Of a stretch of DNA of 64,000 nt, positions 48,443 to 57,477 are shown in pieces. Where the stretch lies: contig JAXLZC010000001.1 in NCBI GenBank assembly GCA_046351095.1, forward strand, positions 2,976,001 through 3,040,000, given 5' to 3'. The notes under the pieces were generated by a model. The model did no database searches and was not told where the DNA came from. It saw nothing but the letters and a program-made list of their open reading frames with translations. The translations under genes were made by a program, and so were the position numbers. This DNA comes from BQWY01 sp046351095. GTDB taxonomy: Bacteria > Nitrospirota > Nitrospiria > Nitrospirales > Nitrospiraceae. Numbering within the stretch: position 1 is the first letter of the stretch; each line of letters starts with the position of its first letter.

Positions 48443-50515
48443 ATGGCACGGATCGCGGCAAAACCTCGGACCAAAGCTGGGCGGGTGTTTGACCTCGCCG
48501 ACTTCTCCGTACGCGACATGGCCGAGTGCGGCGCGCTGTTGCGGGCCTGCGGTCGCCAGGCTGGCAGTCTGCAAGAGGTCGTACAGGAACTCACACAGTT
48601 TCTGCTGCATCGCTTTTGTGCGCCCGGTACCACCGACCCGCAGTGTGTGCTGGTGCGCGGATTTGTCACGCAACCGTTCAGTCGGCTCGATCCGACGGAA
48701 CGTGCCTTGGCGGAGAAAGGGTTGGGGCGCTCGCCGCGGTCGCCCGACATGAAGTGTTTGACGCTCATGGGCTCCTCCGGGATTCAGCCCGAGTGGAACG
48801 ACCGCACCAATTCCCGCCGGTATCGCGCGATCCCACTCGTCAGCGAACAGTTCGTCGGGCAGTTCCCGATGTTTTCTCAACTGCTGCATCAATTCGGTGT
48901 GAAGATTCAACCAAGGTTGCGTCCCGATTCCGACCTGCTCGTGGATTGGGAAGAACGTACGCACAATGTGTTTTACGTACCGGATGCCGTGCACAGTCCG
49001 TTTGTGCCTGTGCAGCAGGACTTTGTGGTGCGGTACGGGGTCCAGTCGGTGTTGGGATTCGGTGGGGTATTGCCGTCCCGTGAGCTCTGCGCGTTCGTGC
49101 TGTTTTCGCGAACTCGCATTCCTGCTGCGACGGCCGATTTCTTTCGAACCTTGGCGTTGGGCGCGAAGTTGGCGCTGATTCCCCACGATTTGATGTGGGA
49201 CGGTCCCGAGGCGTCGCGCGCAGACAGGCAGGGGGATGGAGTGGAGTCTGGCGGCGAGAGGGCGGTGAGGCCGCGCCGGAGCCGCCCGCAGGCGGAGGTA
49301 TCCGCGGCAGCCTTGCGCCAGTCGCAGGTCGAAGCAGCGGTGCTGGAAGAACTGCTTGTGGTGCACGAGCGCACGGTCATTGCGGACGTGATCCAGCGCG
49401 ACCTGGCCGTGACGCGCTTGGATCGTGTGCGCCGGGACTACGAGCTCCTGTTGAATTCGGTACGCGACGGCATTTACGGCGTCGATCGCGAAGGGCGAGC
49501 GACATTCATCAATCCGGCGGTCACGGCGATGCTGGGATGGACGGCAGCCGAACTCATCGGGCGGCCGATGCATGCCTTGGTCAGTTATTGTCACGCCGAT
49601 GGTCGTCCCTATCCAAGCGACGAGAGCCCTGTGGCCAAGACCTTGCTCAACGGGAGCAGTCATGCCACGAGCGACGACGTGTTTTGGCGCCGCGACGGGA
49701 CGTCGTTCCCCGTAGAATATTCCTCGACGCCGATCCGAGAAGGCGGGCGCGTCGTAGGGGCTGTGGTGGTGTTCCGCGACATTACCGAACGGCACCAGGC
49801 GCAGTCGCACTTGGAGGATACCTTGGAGCGTCTCCGGACGTTGTCGCAGCGCCTGCAGACTGTCCGCGAGGAAGAGCGCGCACGGATTGCCCGAGAATTG
49901 CACGACGAGTTGGGGGTGGCGCTGACCTGTTTGAAAATGGACTTGTCGCAGATCTTCACACGATGCGAGGGGGAGTTTGCGGCGCAGACTGCCGAGCCGT
50001 CGTCCGGGGTTCGTACGTTCGTAGCCGACAAAGTTACGGCCATGACGCGCCAGGTGGACGACACCTTGGCGGCCGTGCAACGGATCGTCGCGGAGCTCCG
50101 GCCCGGTGTGTTGGATGACCTTGGATTAGTGGCCGCCATCGAGTGGCAGTGCCGCGATTTCGAGCGCCGCACGGGCATCGGCTGCGTCTTGTCGGTCACC
50201 GCTGAAGACATCGTGGTGGAGCCCCCGCGCGCCACCGCGTTATTCCGCGTCTGTCAGGAAGCGCTCACGAACGTCATGCGTCATGCCAATGCGTCGGTCG
50301 TCACCGTGCGCCTCTGGGAAGACGACGGCGATATACACTTGCGCATCCGCGATAACGGCAAGGGGATTCCTGCCGGAAAAATCGAGGATGGCCAGTCGTT
50401 CGGACTGATGGGTATGCAGGAACGGATGCGTGCGCTCGACGGCACGCTCCAGATCGACTCGAAACCGGGCGAAGGCACCACCATTCTGGTGCGTGTGCGA
50501 TCGGAGGCGCCATGA
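48443..50515 (+). CDS. PAS-containing NarL-type sensor histidine kinase
   Basis: 690 aa, soluble by sequence. A 250-residue N-terminal domain of unknown type and a coil (about 285-330) precede a PAS domain (about 335-455, DGIYGVDREGRATFINPAVTAMLGW, in part: DGIYGVDREGRATFINPA). Then comes a HisKA_3 dimerisation domain with the phosphoacceptor in ARELHDELG and an HATPase domain with EALTNVMRHA, DNGKGI and FGLMGMQERM. Its stop codon overlaps the response-regulator frame by 4 nt, so the two form a two-component pair. A cytoplasmic signal is likely because there are no membrane segments. Confidence 0.9.
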   Translation: MARIAAKPRTKAGRVFDLADFSVRDMAECGALLRACGRQAGSLQEVVQELTQFLLHRFCAPGTTDPQCVLVRGFVTQPFSRLDPTERALAEKGLGRSPRSPDMKCLTLMGSSGIQPEWNDRTNSRRYRAIPLVSEQFVGQFPMFSQLLHQFGVKIQPRLRPDSDLLVDWEERTHNVFYVPDAVHSPFVPVQQDFVVRYGVQSVLGFGGVLPSRELCAFVLFSRTRIPAATADFFRTLALGAKLALIPHDLMWDGPEASRADRQGDGVESGGERAVRPRRSRPQAEVSAAALRQSQVEAAVLEELLVVHERTVIADVIQRDLAVTRLDRVRRDYELLLNSVRDGIYGVDREGRATFINPAVTAMLGWTAAELIGRPMHALVSYCHADGRPYPSDESPVAKTLLNGSSHATSDDVFWRRDGTSFPVEYSSTPIREGGRVVGAVVVFRDITERHQAQSHLEDTLERLRTLSQRLQTVREEERARIARELHDELGVALTCLKMDLSQIFTRCEGEFAAQTAEPSSGVRTFVADKVTAMTRQVDDTLAAVQRIVAELRPGVLDDLGLVAAIEWQCRDFERRTGIGCVLSVTAEDIVVEPPRATALFRVCQEALTNVMRHANASVVTVRLWEDDGDIHLRIRDNGKGIPAGKIEDGQSFGLMGMQERMRALDGTLQIDSKPGEGTTILVRVRSEAP

Positions 50516-50577
50516 CAATCGTCGAAACGGGCGAACACGTGCATGTACGCGGTCGTGAATCGAGAGAGGGGGACGCG

Positions 50578-51210
50578 ATGGTCAGAGTACTGATTGCGGA
50601 CGACTTTCCGTTATTTCGCCGTGGCGTGAAAGACATGCTGTCCGAAGGGCTGGGCGAGGTGCAGTACGGCGAGGCGGGTGATGCGACGGAGTTATGCGCG
50701 AAGGTGGAGGCCGATGCGTGGGATATCGTGGTGATGGATATCACGATGCCGGGGACGACGGGGACGGAAGCCTTGCGACAGGTGAAGCAGGCGCGTCCGA
50801 CATTGCCCGTGATCGTCCTGAGCATGCATCCCGAAGACCAGTACGCCGTGCGGATGTTTAAGGCGGGCGCCGACGGCTACTTGAACAAAGCCAGCACACC
50901 GCAAGAACTTGTGTCGGCGGTGAAGCAGGTCTTGGGCGGCGGGCAGTACGTCAGCCCCGGGATCGCCGAGCGGTTAGCGACGCCGGCGCGTGCGCGCCTG
51001 ACGGAGAACTTGCACGAATTGCTCTCCGATCGCGAGTACGAGGTGTTTCGGTTGATTGCCTCGGGAAAAACCGTGTCGGAAGTGGCGGAGTCGCTCAAGT
51101 TGAGCGTCACGACCGTCAGTACGTATCGGGCGCGGATTCTCGACAAGATGCAGCTCAAGAACAACGCGGAGCTGACCCGCTACGCGCTTGAGCGCCACTT
51201 AGTGAATTAG
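50578..51210 (+). CDS. NarL/LuxR-family response regulator
   Basis: 210 aa from ATG 50578 with AGAGGGGG upstream; the frame is open to an ATG at 50512 that overlaps the kinase stop codon (ATGA), which would add 22 residues. Receiver domain with D54 (VMDITMP) and Lys in LNKAS; C-terminal LuxR-type helix-turn-helix (about 145-205, LSDREYEVFRLIASGKTVSEVAESL, in part: EYEVFRLIASGKTVSEVA). Partner of the kinase upstream; targets unknown. Confidence 0.9.
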   Translation: MVRVLIADDFPLFRRGVKDMLSEGLGEVQYGEAGDATELCAKVEADAWDIVVMDITMPGTTGTEALRQVKQARPTLPVIVLSMHPEDQYAVRMFKAGADGYLNKASTPQELVSAVKQVLGGGQYVSPGIAERLATPARARLTENLHELLSDREYEVFRLIASGKTVSEVAESLKLSVTTVSTYRARILDKMQLKNNAELTRYALERHLVN

Positions 51211-51327
51211 CCGGGCAACTGGGGAAAGACGGGCACCGTGACGTTTCGATCGACTGGGTCGATCGAATAGGCGGCCTGTGTGCCGCGTGGGCTGCTGCGA
51301 GTGTTTTCGATAGGGTCGGGCTGTAGG

Positions 51328-52317
51328 CTAAATTTTCATCGCCTCGTTCACTTCTTGTAGGGTCTGATGGGCGATCACCGACGCCCGTCGACTCCCTTCC
51401 GCCACGATCTCTTCCACGCGCCCCGGTTGGTTCACGAGCTGCGCGCGCCGATCCCACATCGGCAGCATCCGTTCGACGATCCGGTCGGCCACCTGCTTTT
51501 TGCAGTCGATACAGCCGATCGACGCGGTGCGGCAATCGCGGTCGATGTGCTCGACCGTCGAGACCGGCGAAAAAATCTTGTGAAAGTCGAACACGGGGCA
51601 GACCTCGGGATTGCCGGGGTCGGTGCGCCGCACACGCGCCGGGTCGGTCACCATCGTCTTGAGCTTTTGCCGTACGACCGGCTCCGAGTCCGACAGGTTG
51701 ATCGTGTTGCCGTAACTCTTGCTCATCTTGCGGCCGTCCGTGCCCATCACCTTGGGAAACTTCGTGAGTTTCTCCATCGGCTCCGGCAGCACCGGCGCGT
51801 AGAGGCTGTTGAAGCGGCGCGCCAACTCGCGCGTCAGTTCCAGATGCGGCAGTTGATCCTTTCCGACCGGCACGAAGTCCGGTTTGTAGATCAGGATGTC
51901 CGCCGCCTGGAGGACGGGATACCCAAGAAACCCGTAGGTGGTGAGATCCTTCTCTTTGATTTCGTCCTGCTTTTCTTTGTACGTCGGATTCCGTTCGAGC
52001 CACGCGATCGGCACGATCATCGACAACAGCAAATGCAGCACGGCGTGGTCGGGGACGCGCGACTGGACGAAGACGGTCGAACGATTCGGGTCGATACCCG
52101 CCGCCAACCAATCGATCACCAGCTCGCGGGAAAATTCGCGCAGGCGGCTCGTGTTGGCGTAGTTCGTCGAAAGGGCGTGCCAGTCGGCCACGAAGAAAAA
52201 ACACTCGTAGTCGGCCTGGAGCGTATTCCAATTCTCCAATGCGCCGAGCCAATTGCCGAGATGCAGCAAGCCGCTGGGTTGCATGCCGCTGAGCACACGT
52301 TTGCGAGAAGCCGTCAT
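51328..52317 (-). CDS. trpS: Tryptophanyl-tRNA synthetase
   Basis: 329 aa class I aminoacyl-tRNA synthetase. The HIGH signature reads HLGN (residues 19-22), preceded by GMQPSG, and the KMSKS loop is present in GRKMSKSYGN. Length and the remaining family blocks (PVLQAADILIY, VGKDQLPHLELTRELARRFN) match bacterial TrpRS. It overlaps the M50 protease gene by 4 nt at its ATG, an arrangement that suggests co-transcription. Confidence 0.96.
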   Translation of the reverse strand: MTASRKRVLSGMQPSGLLHLGNWLGALENWNTLQADYECFFFVADWHALSTNYANTSRLREFSRELVIDWLAAGIDPNRSTVFVQSRVPDHAVLHLLLSMIVPIAWLERNPTYKEKQDEIKEKDLTTYGFLGYPVLQAADILIYKPDFVPVGKDQLPHLELTRELARRFNSLYAPVLPEPMEKLTKFPKVMGTDGRKMSKSYGNTINLSDSEPVVRQKLKTMVTDPARVRRTDPGNPEVCPVFDFHKIFSPVSTVEHIDRDCRTASIGCIDCKKQVADRIVERMLPMWDRRAQLVNQPGRVEEIVAEGSRRASVIAHQTLQEVNEAMKI

Positions 52318-53036
52318 GAAAGCACCGTCGTCAAAATGGTCTGGGCCATCACGTTCACGAGTGTCCCCGTGATCGTGCCGATTACATGAATCTGCGGGTC
52401 GAGCATCAGCAACAACACGATGATCATCATGCCGTATGGTTCCACGCGACTGAGGCTGATCGCCGCCTTGAGCGGCAGCAGGCTGGTCAACACGCGTCCT
52501 CCGTCGAGCGGCGGAATCGGAATGAGATTAAACACCATCAGCAGCACATTGATAAAGACCGAATACAGCGCCATCGCGGCGATGGGCAGAAAAAACATCC
52601 CAAGCAGGTCGCGCCTCGGCGTTTGTCCCGGTTGTGGCGGCCACTGCGCCATGAGCGTTGGATCGATCGCGAGCACCGCGGCCACGATCAGTGCGCTGCC
52701 GATCGCCAATACTAAATTCATCCCGGGGCCGGCCGCCGCCACCCAAGCCATGTCGCGTCGCGGGTCACGCAAACGTCGCGGATCGACAGGGACGGGTTTG
52801 GCCCAGCCGATAAAAAATCCGCCGGGCAGGATTAAGCAGAGCAGCGGCAGGATGATGCTGCCGAACGGATCGATATGCGCCAAGGGATTCAGCGTCAGGC
52901 GGCCTTGCTCCTTCGCCGTCGGATCGCCGAAATAATGCGCCACCCAGCCGTGTGCGTATTCGTGGAGCACCATCGCGAACAGCAGCGGGAGCGCCATGTA
53001 CGAAATCGTGTGGAGAATCTGCGGCAGGGTATTCAT
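52314..53036 (-). CDS. Site-2-protease-like M50 metallopeptidase, membrane
   Basis: 240 aa with about six hydrophobic segments. Zinc-binding motif VLHEYAHGW (H25, E26, H29) in the first helix and NLIPIPPLDGGRV (Asp ligand) further on are typical of the small, PDZ-less SREBP-S2P/YwhC-type proteases that cut within membranes. Substrate unknown. The longer ORF upstream (to 53435) overlaps the next gene and is not coding. trpS follows with a 4-nt overlap. Confidence 0.88.
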   Translation of the reverse strand: MNTLPQILHTISYMALPLLFAMVLHEYAHGWVAHYFGDPTAKEQGRLTLNPLAHIDPFGSIILPLLCLILPGGFFIGWAKPVPVDPRRLRDPRRDMAWVAAAGPGMNLVLAIGSALIVAAVLAIDPTLMAQWPPQPGQTPRRDLLGMFFLPIAAMALYSVFINVLLMVFNLIPIPPLDGGRVLTSLLPLKAAISLSRVEPYGMMIIVLLLMLDPQIHVIGTITGTLVNVMAQTILTTVLS

Positions 53037-53077
53037 GGTGCGAGGGCGTGTATCGCGGCGCGGAGCGGCTGGTCGGA

Positions 53078-55099
53078 TCAGTCGAGCGGTACGAGCTTTC
53101 GTTGTTTCACGCCGATGACGGAGAGGCGCCGCGCCAAGGTGCCGGACTCGTCGAAATGGGCCGGCCCGGAGAGTGTGGGCAGATCTTGCGCCGAGGCCAA
53201 GTGCTCGCGCAGGTCGCCGCCCGAGTGCGCGCCTTTGCGGAGCGCGTCGAGCACCATCGTCGCGGCGTCGTAGGCCTGCGCGGCGAACGCGCCGGGCTCG
53301 CTTTGAAAGCGTGTGCGATACCGTTCGACGAACGTCTGCACCAGCGGATCGCGGCTGTCGGACACGAACCCGTCGACGAAGATCGAGCCCTCGTACAATT
53401 GGTCGGCGACCGCCTGTCGCGGCGGCGTGTTCCAACTATTGATGCCCAAGAGCGGCACCTTCATGTCGTGATAGAGCAACTGCGGCGCCAGCAACGTGAT
53501 GTCGACGACGCGGCTGGGCACGAAGATCGCGTCGAAGCCGGGCGTGTAGAGATCGCGCTTGAGGCCTTTCGATGTGGTGAACGGCGTCATCACACCGTAT
53601 TTCTTGAGATCGAGCGCCTTCACACGCTTGAGCATCGGCCCGAAGTCCGCGTCGCCTTCCTTGAACGTCTCCGTCACGATGATTTCGCCGTTCATCTGTG
53701 CGATGTCGCGACTGAATTGCGCCGCCAGCTCGCGGCCATAGGGCGCGTCGGGTGCGAGGATGACGAAGCGTTTCAGTCCGAGGGTGCTGGACGCATATTC
53801 GGCCAACCGTTTGGCTTGCAGCGGATAGGTGAGCGACGAGCTAAAGACGAATTGGCCGAAGTGCCGCACGTCGGAGGCGGTGGCGGCCGGCGTGATCAGC
53901 GGCGTCGCCGCACGTTCTGCCAGGTCGGCCAGCGGCGGCATCAGTTTCGACATCATCGGACCGATGATCGCCAGTGGATGGTAGTCGTCCAGCGCTTGCG
54001 CGACCTGTTGCAGATGTTCCGGGCGGCCGCTGCCAGAATCTTTGACGATTAAGCCGACGCTTTGTTGGCCGAAGCCGTCTTTGGCATTTTCCAGCGCCAG
54101 TTGCACACCGTTGAGCGCTTCCGTTCCGAACGGCGCCAATTTGCCGCTGAGCGGCAGGTACGCGAGCAGCACCGCTTGGCTGTTTCGGAGTTTCGCGGTC
54201 AAGGCGTCGAGGCGCTCGCCGGCTTTGGCCGCATAGTCATGCGATGGAAAACGCGAGAGGAACAGTTGGAGTTGGCGCTCCGCCAAATGATCTTCGTTGC
54301 GTCCCGTGTGGTAGTCGATCAATCGGATCAACGCGAGGTCGCCGGGGAAGGACGCCGGGTAGGTGTCGCGCACTTGCGCCAGTGCTTTGCGATCCATCTG
54401 TTCGACGAGCCCACGGATGCGGCGCAGCGGATCTTCACGTGCGTCGGCGGGCGACAGTTCCATTTCTTCCAACCAGGCTTGGATCGCGCGCGACGACTCG
54501 CGTTTTTGCGCGAGGATCGTGCCGGTCATCGCGAGCGCTTCGCGTTTCGTGGCATCGTCGGTGGTGGTGCCGCGAATGTCGCCGAGTAACGGTAGGGCTT
54601 GGTCCGGATGATTCAGCGTCGTATGGATCTGGGCCTGGAGCAGTCTCGCCCGATCGCGAATCGGCGAGTCGGGGAACTCCGCTAATAATGTATTCAGCGT
54701 TGCAAGGGCATCGGGATACTGACGGATGCCGCGCTGCGCCGCCCCAAGCAGTAAATAGGCCTGGTCGAGTTGCGCGGGACGGGGTGTCGAGGCGACAAAC
54801 GGTCGGAGGAGGCCGAGGGCCTCTTCCGCGCGGTTCGCCTCGATGAGGCGTTTCGCTTTCGCCAGCACGGGCGGCAAGGCGCGGGGCGCATTCGGATCGG
54901 CGCTCGGCGCGGGCGCTGCGGCGGCTGCCGGTGCGGCTGGGCGATTTTTCGATCCGCTCGGTGCGGCGAACGACGAGGTGTGAACAAATGACAGAATGGC
55001 GACGATGGTTCCGGCGACCGAAAGCGCCGTCATCCGCCGCGCGACTGCGCGGGGTTGAGTACGTACTGATGCTGAGTGTCGAGATGGAGCGATGGACAT
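53078..55099 (-). CDS. TPR plus periplasmic-binding-protein-fold protein (LpoA/LivK-like)
   Basis: 673 aa from ATG 55097-55099. Signal peptide (about 22-45, SFVHTSSFAAP), an Ala/Pro linker, an N-terminal helical TPR-like region (about 75-310; LLGAAQRGIRQYPDALATLN), and a C-terminal type I periplasmic-binding fold (about 320-670; VLLAYLPLSGKLAPFGTEALNGVQLALE in part: LPLSGKLAPFGTEALNGV). The combination recalls LpoA, which activates a penicillin-binding protein, although no lipobox is visible. Without ABC-transporter genes nearby an LpoA-like role is as likely as solute binding. A good promoter (TTGACA-17-TATAGT) is upstream; no Shine-Dalgarno precedes the ATG, and an internal ATG (55031-55033) is another possible start. 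Confidence 0.78.
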   Translation of the reverse strand: MSIAPSRHSASVRTQPRAVARRMTALSVAGTIVAILSFVHTSSFAAPSGSKNRPAAPAAAAAPAPSADPNAPRALPPVLAKAKRLIEANRAEEALGLLRPFVASTPRPAQLDQAYLLLGAAQRGIRQYPDALATLNTLLAEFPDSPIRDRARLLQAQIHTTLNHPDQALPLLGDIRGTTTDDATKREALAMTGTILAQKRESSRAIQAWLEEMELSPADAREDPLRRIRGLVEQMDRKALAQVRDTYPASFPGDLALIRLIDYHTGRNEDHLAERQLQLFLSRFPSHDYAAKAGERLDALTAKLRNSQAVLLAYLPLSGKLAPFGTEALNGVQLALENAKDGFGQQSVGLIVKDSGSGRPEHLQQVAQALDDYHPLAIIGPMMSKLMPPLADLAERAATPLITPAATASDVRHFGQFVFSSSLTYPLQAKRLAEYASSTLGLKRFVILAPDAPYGRELAAQFSRDIAQMNGEIIVTETFKEGDADFGPMLKRVKALDLKKYGVMTPFTTSKGLKRDLYTPGFDAIFVPSRVVDITLLAPQLLYHDMKVPLLGINSWNTPPRQAVADQLYEGSIFVDGFVSDSRDPLVQTFVERYRTRFQSEPGAFAAQAYDAATMVLDALRKGAHSGGDLREHLASAQDLPTLSGPAHFDESGTLARRLSVIGVKQRKLVPLD

Positions 55100-55139
55100 C
55101 GGAGCGAGGACATGCGAGACTCGGCAGCGACTGCAGGCG

Positions 55140-55168
55140 ACTATAGAATTGCCTCCCACGCTTGTCAA
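55140..55168 (-). promoter_or_regulatory. Promoter of the TPR/LpoA-like gene
   Basis: Minus strand: -35 TTGACA (55163-55168), 17-bp spacer, -10 TATAGT (55140-55145). Predicted start near 55133, leader about 34 nt. The best match to the sigma70 consensus in the window. Confidence 0.7.
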
Positions 55169-55270
55169 GAAACTCGCCGCTCGATGCACATACGCGCGGC
55201 GAGTGCGCGGGACGGCACTCTGTGCGCCGTATCTACACCCGTCGCGCCTGCCGTGAATCCCCTACGTACG

Positions 55271-56260
55271 ATGCCCAGGGACGCGCGTCCATCCACACAC
55301 GGTGATTCTGCTGAGCCATCTGCGCAGTCCGATCATGCCGATCATGAATGGCTGGATCGGTACGCCGTGCACATCCGTGTGGAAGGCGGACTATCGCCGC
55401 GCACCGTCGAGGCGTACCTGAGCGACCTCGCGCAGTGGCGCGACAGTCTGTGCGCTCACGGCCGTCGGCTTGTCGAGGCGGCGCCTGCCGATATCGAACG
55501 GTTTCTGGCCGAAAGTGTGACGCAGGGGAAAGGCGCACGGACGCGCACCCGCGCCATCGCGTCGTTGCGTGGGTTCTATCGGTACCTGTCGGCGGAGGGC
55601 GGTTGCGCGCAGGATCCGATGGAGCACATTCGCGCGCCGCGCCTCGGGCGACGCTTGCCGCACACGTTGTCCGAGCAAGATGTCGCGCAGTTGTTGGCGT
55701 GGGCTCCCGGTGCGAAGCCGGAAGGTATTCGCGATCAGGCGATGATCGAATTGCTCTATGGGTCCGGTTTGCGGGTGTCGGAACTCGTCGGGCTTCGGTC
55801 GGCGGATCTGAAACTCGACGTCGGCTGTGTGCGTGTGACGGGCAAGGGCAACAAACAACGACTCGTGCCGATCGGCGACATGGCGCGCGCGGCGTTGGCG
55901 CTGTACCTCGCGCAGGCGCGGCCGCTGTTGTTGCGGCGTCGTGTGTCGCCCAGTCTGTTCGTCACGCGGCGCGGGGGGCCGCTGACGCGGCAGATGTGTT
56001 GGACGTTGGTGAAGCGGCGCGCGCAACAGGTCGGGCTTGCGGCGGCGATTTCTCCGCATGCGTTGCGACATTCGTTCGCCACCCATTTGTTGGACCGCGG
56101 CGCGGATCTGCGCGCGGTGCAGACGATGCTTGGGCACGCCAGTATCGCCACTACGCAAATCTACACGCATGTCGAAGGCCGACGATTAAAGCAGGTGCAC
56201 GAGCGTTACTTTCCGCGGAAAACGCGCCGCCGCTCGTCGTCCGCACCCGAGACGTCGTAG
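55271..56260 (+). CDS. XerC/XerD-type tyrosine recombinase
   Basis: 329 aa from ATG 55271. N-terminal SAM-like DNA-binding domain (about 30-125, LDRYAVHIRVEGGLSPRTVEAYLSDLAQW, in part: EGGLSPRTVEAYLSDLAQW) and a catalytic domain with the full active set: Arg in GSGLRVSELVGL, Lys in TGKGNKQRLVP, His-x-x-Arg in HALRHSFATHLL, His in LGHASIATTQ and Tyr in IYTH. Size and motifs fit chromosome-dimer resolution enzymes rather than a phage integrase. No Shine-Dalgarno; the exact start is uncertain (open frame reaches 55076). tRNA genes follow 150 nt downstream. Confidence 0.87.
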   Translation: MPRDARPSTHGDSAEPSAQSDHADHEWLDRYAVHIRVEGGLSPRTVEAYLSDLAQWRDSLCAHGRRLVEAAPADIERFLAESVTQGKGARTRTRAIASLRGFYRYLSAEGGCAQDPMEHIRAPRLGRRLPHTLSEQDVAQLLAWAPGAKPEGIRDQAMIELLYGSGLRVSELVGLRSADLKLDVGCVRVTGKGNKQRLVPIGDMARAALALYLAQARPLLLRRRVSPSLFVTRRGGPLTRQMCWTLVKRRAQQVGLAAAISPHALRHSFATHLLDRGADLRAVQTMLGHASIATTQIYTHVEGRRLKQVHERYFPRKTRRRSSSAPETS

Positions 56261-56355
56261 CGGTTCGCGCCACGCGCGTGCGATGGCGCGATACAATGAG
56301 CACGCAATATATTGTGGTGTGCGAAAAACAGTCTGCGCGGAACGCGTCGAGTCGG

Positions 56356-56384
56356 TTGACTTCGAAATCTCAACTTGGTAGCAT
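56356..56384 (+). promoter_or_regulatory. Promoter of the tRNA-Val gene
   Basis: -35 TTGACT (56356-56361), 17-bp spacer, -10 TAGCAT (56379-56384), 29 nt before the tRNA. Confidence 0.6.
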
Positions 56385-56413
56385 GCGCAACTATTGGGGA
56401 TTGCGAAGTTTAT

Positions 56414-56489
56414 AGGCGGATAGCTCAGCTGGCAGAGCGCTGCCCTTACAAGGCAGGGGTCACAGGTTCGATCCCTGTTCCGCCTACCA
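56414..56489 (+). tRNA. tRNA-Val (UAC)
   Basis: 76 nt including encoded CCA. Acceptor stem AGGCGGA/TCCGCCT, D arm GCTCAGCTGGCAGAGC, anticodon stem-loop CTGCC-CTTACAA-GGCAG with anticodon TAC, and T arm CAGGTTCGATCCCTG. All stems pair well. Confidence 0.95.
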
Positions 56490-56611
56490 TCCGTAGGCGC
56501 CCTGATCGGTTTAGCAACCAATACATCTCAGTGATCGCCAGTGAGACGCGCCGTGGTCGGCGAGCGCAGCGGCTCGAGCGACGAGGTGCTTTCGATCTCT
56601 CCGTGTTGCGC

Positions 56612-56690
56612 GGGGCCGTCGTTCAGCCTGGTTTAGGACGCCAGATTGTCAATCTGGAGGTCGCGGGTTCAAATCCCGTCGGCCCCGCCA
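56612..56690 (+). tRNA. tRNA-Asp (GUC)
   Basis: 79 nt including encoded CCA. Acceptor stem GGGGCCG/CGGCCCC, discriminator G, anticodon stem-loop CCAGA-TTGTCAA-TCTGG with anticodon GTC, T arm GCGGGTTCAAATCCCGT. The D loop is slightly long, as often in tRNA-Asp. Confidence 0.93.
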
Positions 56691-56772
56691 CTTCTTCTCC
56701 CAGTTCCTGTCAGACGACGGACCCCACGCGCCAACCTCGGCGAGAGGGGCGCAGGAGGGACACCAGAACCGA

Positions 56773-57477
56773 ATGAACGTGCAAGCGAGTCCGGCCGGAA
56801 TGTTCGGCTCCTTAGGGGCCGTCTCCAAAATCGTCCTCTTCGTGCTGCTTCTGTTTTCGGTGATCTCCTGGGCGATCATCATCTACAAATGGCGCGCCTT
56901 CCGTCGAGCCGACGGGGAAGATCAACGTTTCCTCGCCAGTGTCGCAAAGCTGACGGATGTGGAAGAAATGAGACGCCAGGCGAAACGCGCCTATGGCGAC
57001 AGTCCCGCGGCGACGCTGATGGTCGGCGTGTTGGATCGTGTGCCCGAGCCCTCCAGCGGCGGAAATGCGCCGGCAGGCGCTGCGGCAATTTCACAAGAAG
57101 ATCGACACTTCCTCGAAAAAGCGGTGGTATATATCGTGCAGGGTCAATTGGCCAAGATGGAAGCCTACCTGCCGTTCCTTGCGACGACCGGAAACATTAC
57201 GCCGTTCGTCGGCTTGTTAGGCACGGTGTTGGGTATCATCGATTCGTTTAAGGAAATCGGTCAGCAGGGCACGGCGAGCATCGCAGCGGTCGCGCCCGGT
57301 GTCGCGGAAGCCTTGGTGGCGACCGCGGCTGGTTTGTTCACGGCGATCCCGGCGGTCATCGCGTACAATTATTTTCTGTCGCGTATTCGTCGCGCGTCGT
57401 TCCGGTTGGAGACCTTCAGTGTGGAAGTGTTGAACGCCGTCTTCCGCCGCGCCGCCGCGTCGGAGCCCCGCACATGA
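56773..57477 (+). CDS. tolQ: TolQ, inner-membrane proton-channel component
   Basis: 234 aa with three hydrophobic segments (about 17-38, 128-152, 165-190). Family block: GNITPFVGLLGTVLGIIDSF and PGVAEALVATAAGLFTAIPAVIAYNYF (in part: VAEALVATAAGLFTAIPAV). TolQ and TolR form a proton-driven motor that energises TolA and keeps the outer membrane attached during division. First gene of the Tol-Pal operon, 83 nt after tRNA-Asp; tolR overlaps by 4 nt. Confidence 0.95.
   Translation: MNVQASPAGMFGSLGAVSKIVLFVLLLFSVISWAIIIYKWRAFRRADGEDQRFLASVAKLTDVEEMRRQAKRAYGDSPAATLMVGVLDRVPEPSSGGNAPAGAAAISQEDRHFLEKAVVYIVQGQLAKMEAYLPFLATTGNITPFVGLLGTVLGIIDSFKEIGQQGTASIAAVAPGVAEALVATAAGLFTAIPAVIAYNYFLSRIRRASFRLETFSVEVLNAVFRRAAASEPRT

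Noticed and set aside
48389..50080. 563-codon open frame antisense to the PAS kinase
   Set aside because: Same cause; overlaps a clear histidine kinase completely and has no ribosome-binding site or family sequence.
52314..53435. Upstream extension of the M50 protease frame
   Set aside because: The added 133 residues are Arg-rich shadow of the neighbouring binding-protein gene; the protein proper starts at the ATG before the first membrane helix.
55271..56690. Possible integrative element: tyrosine recombinase next to two tRNA genes
   Set aside because: The recombinase has XerC/D size and motifs, both tRNAs are complete, no duplicated tRNA 3' end was seen, and the following genes are the housekeeping tol operon.
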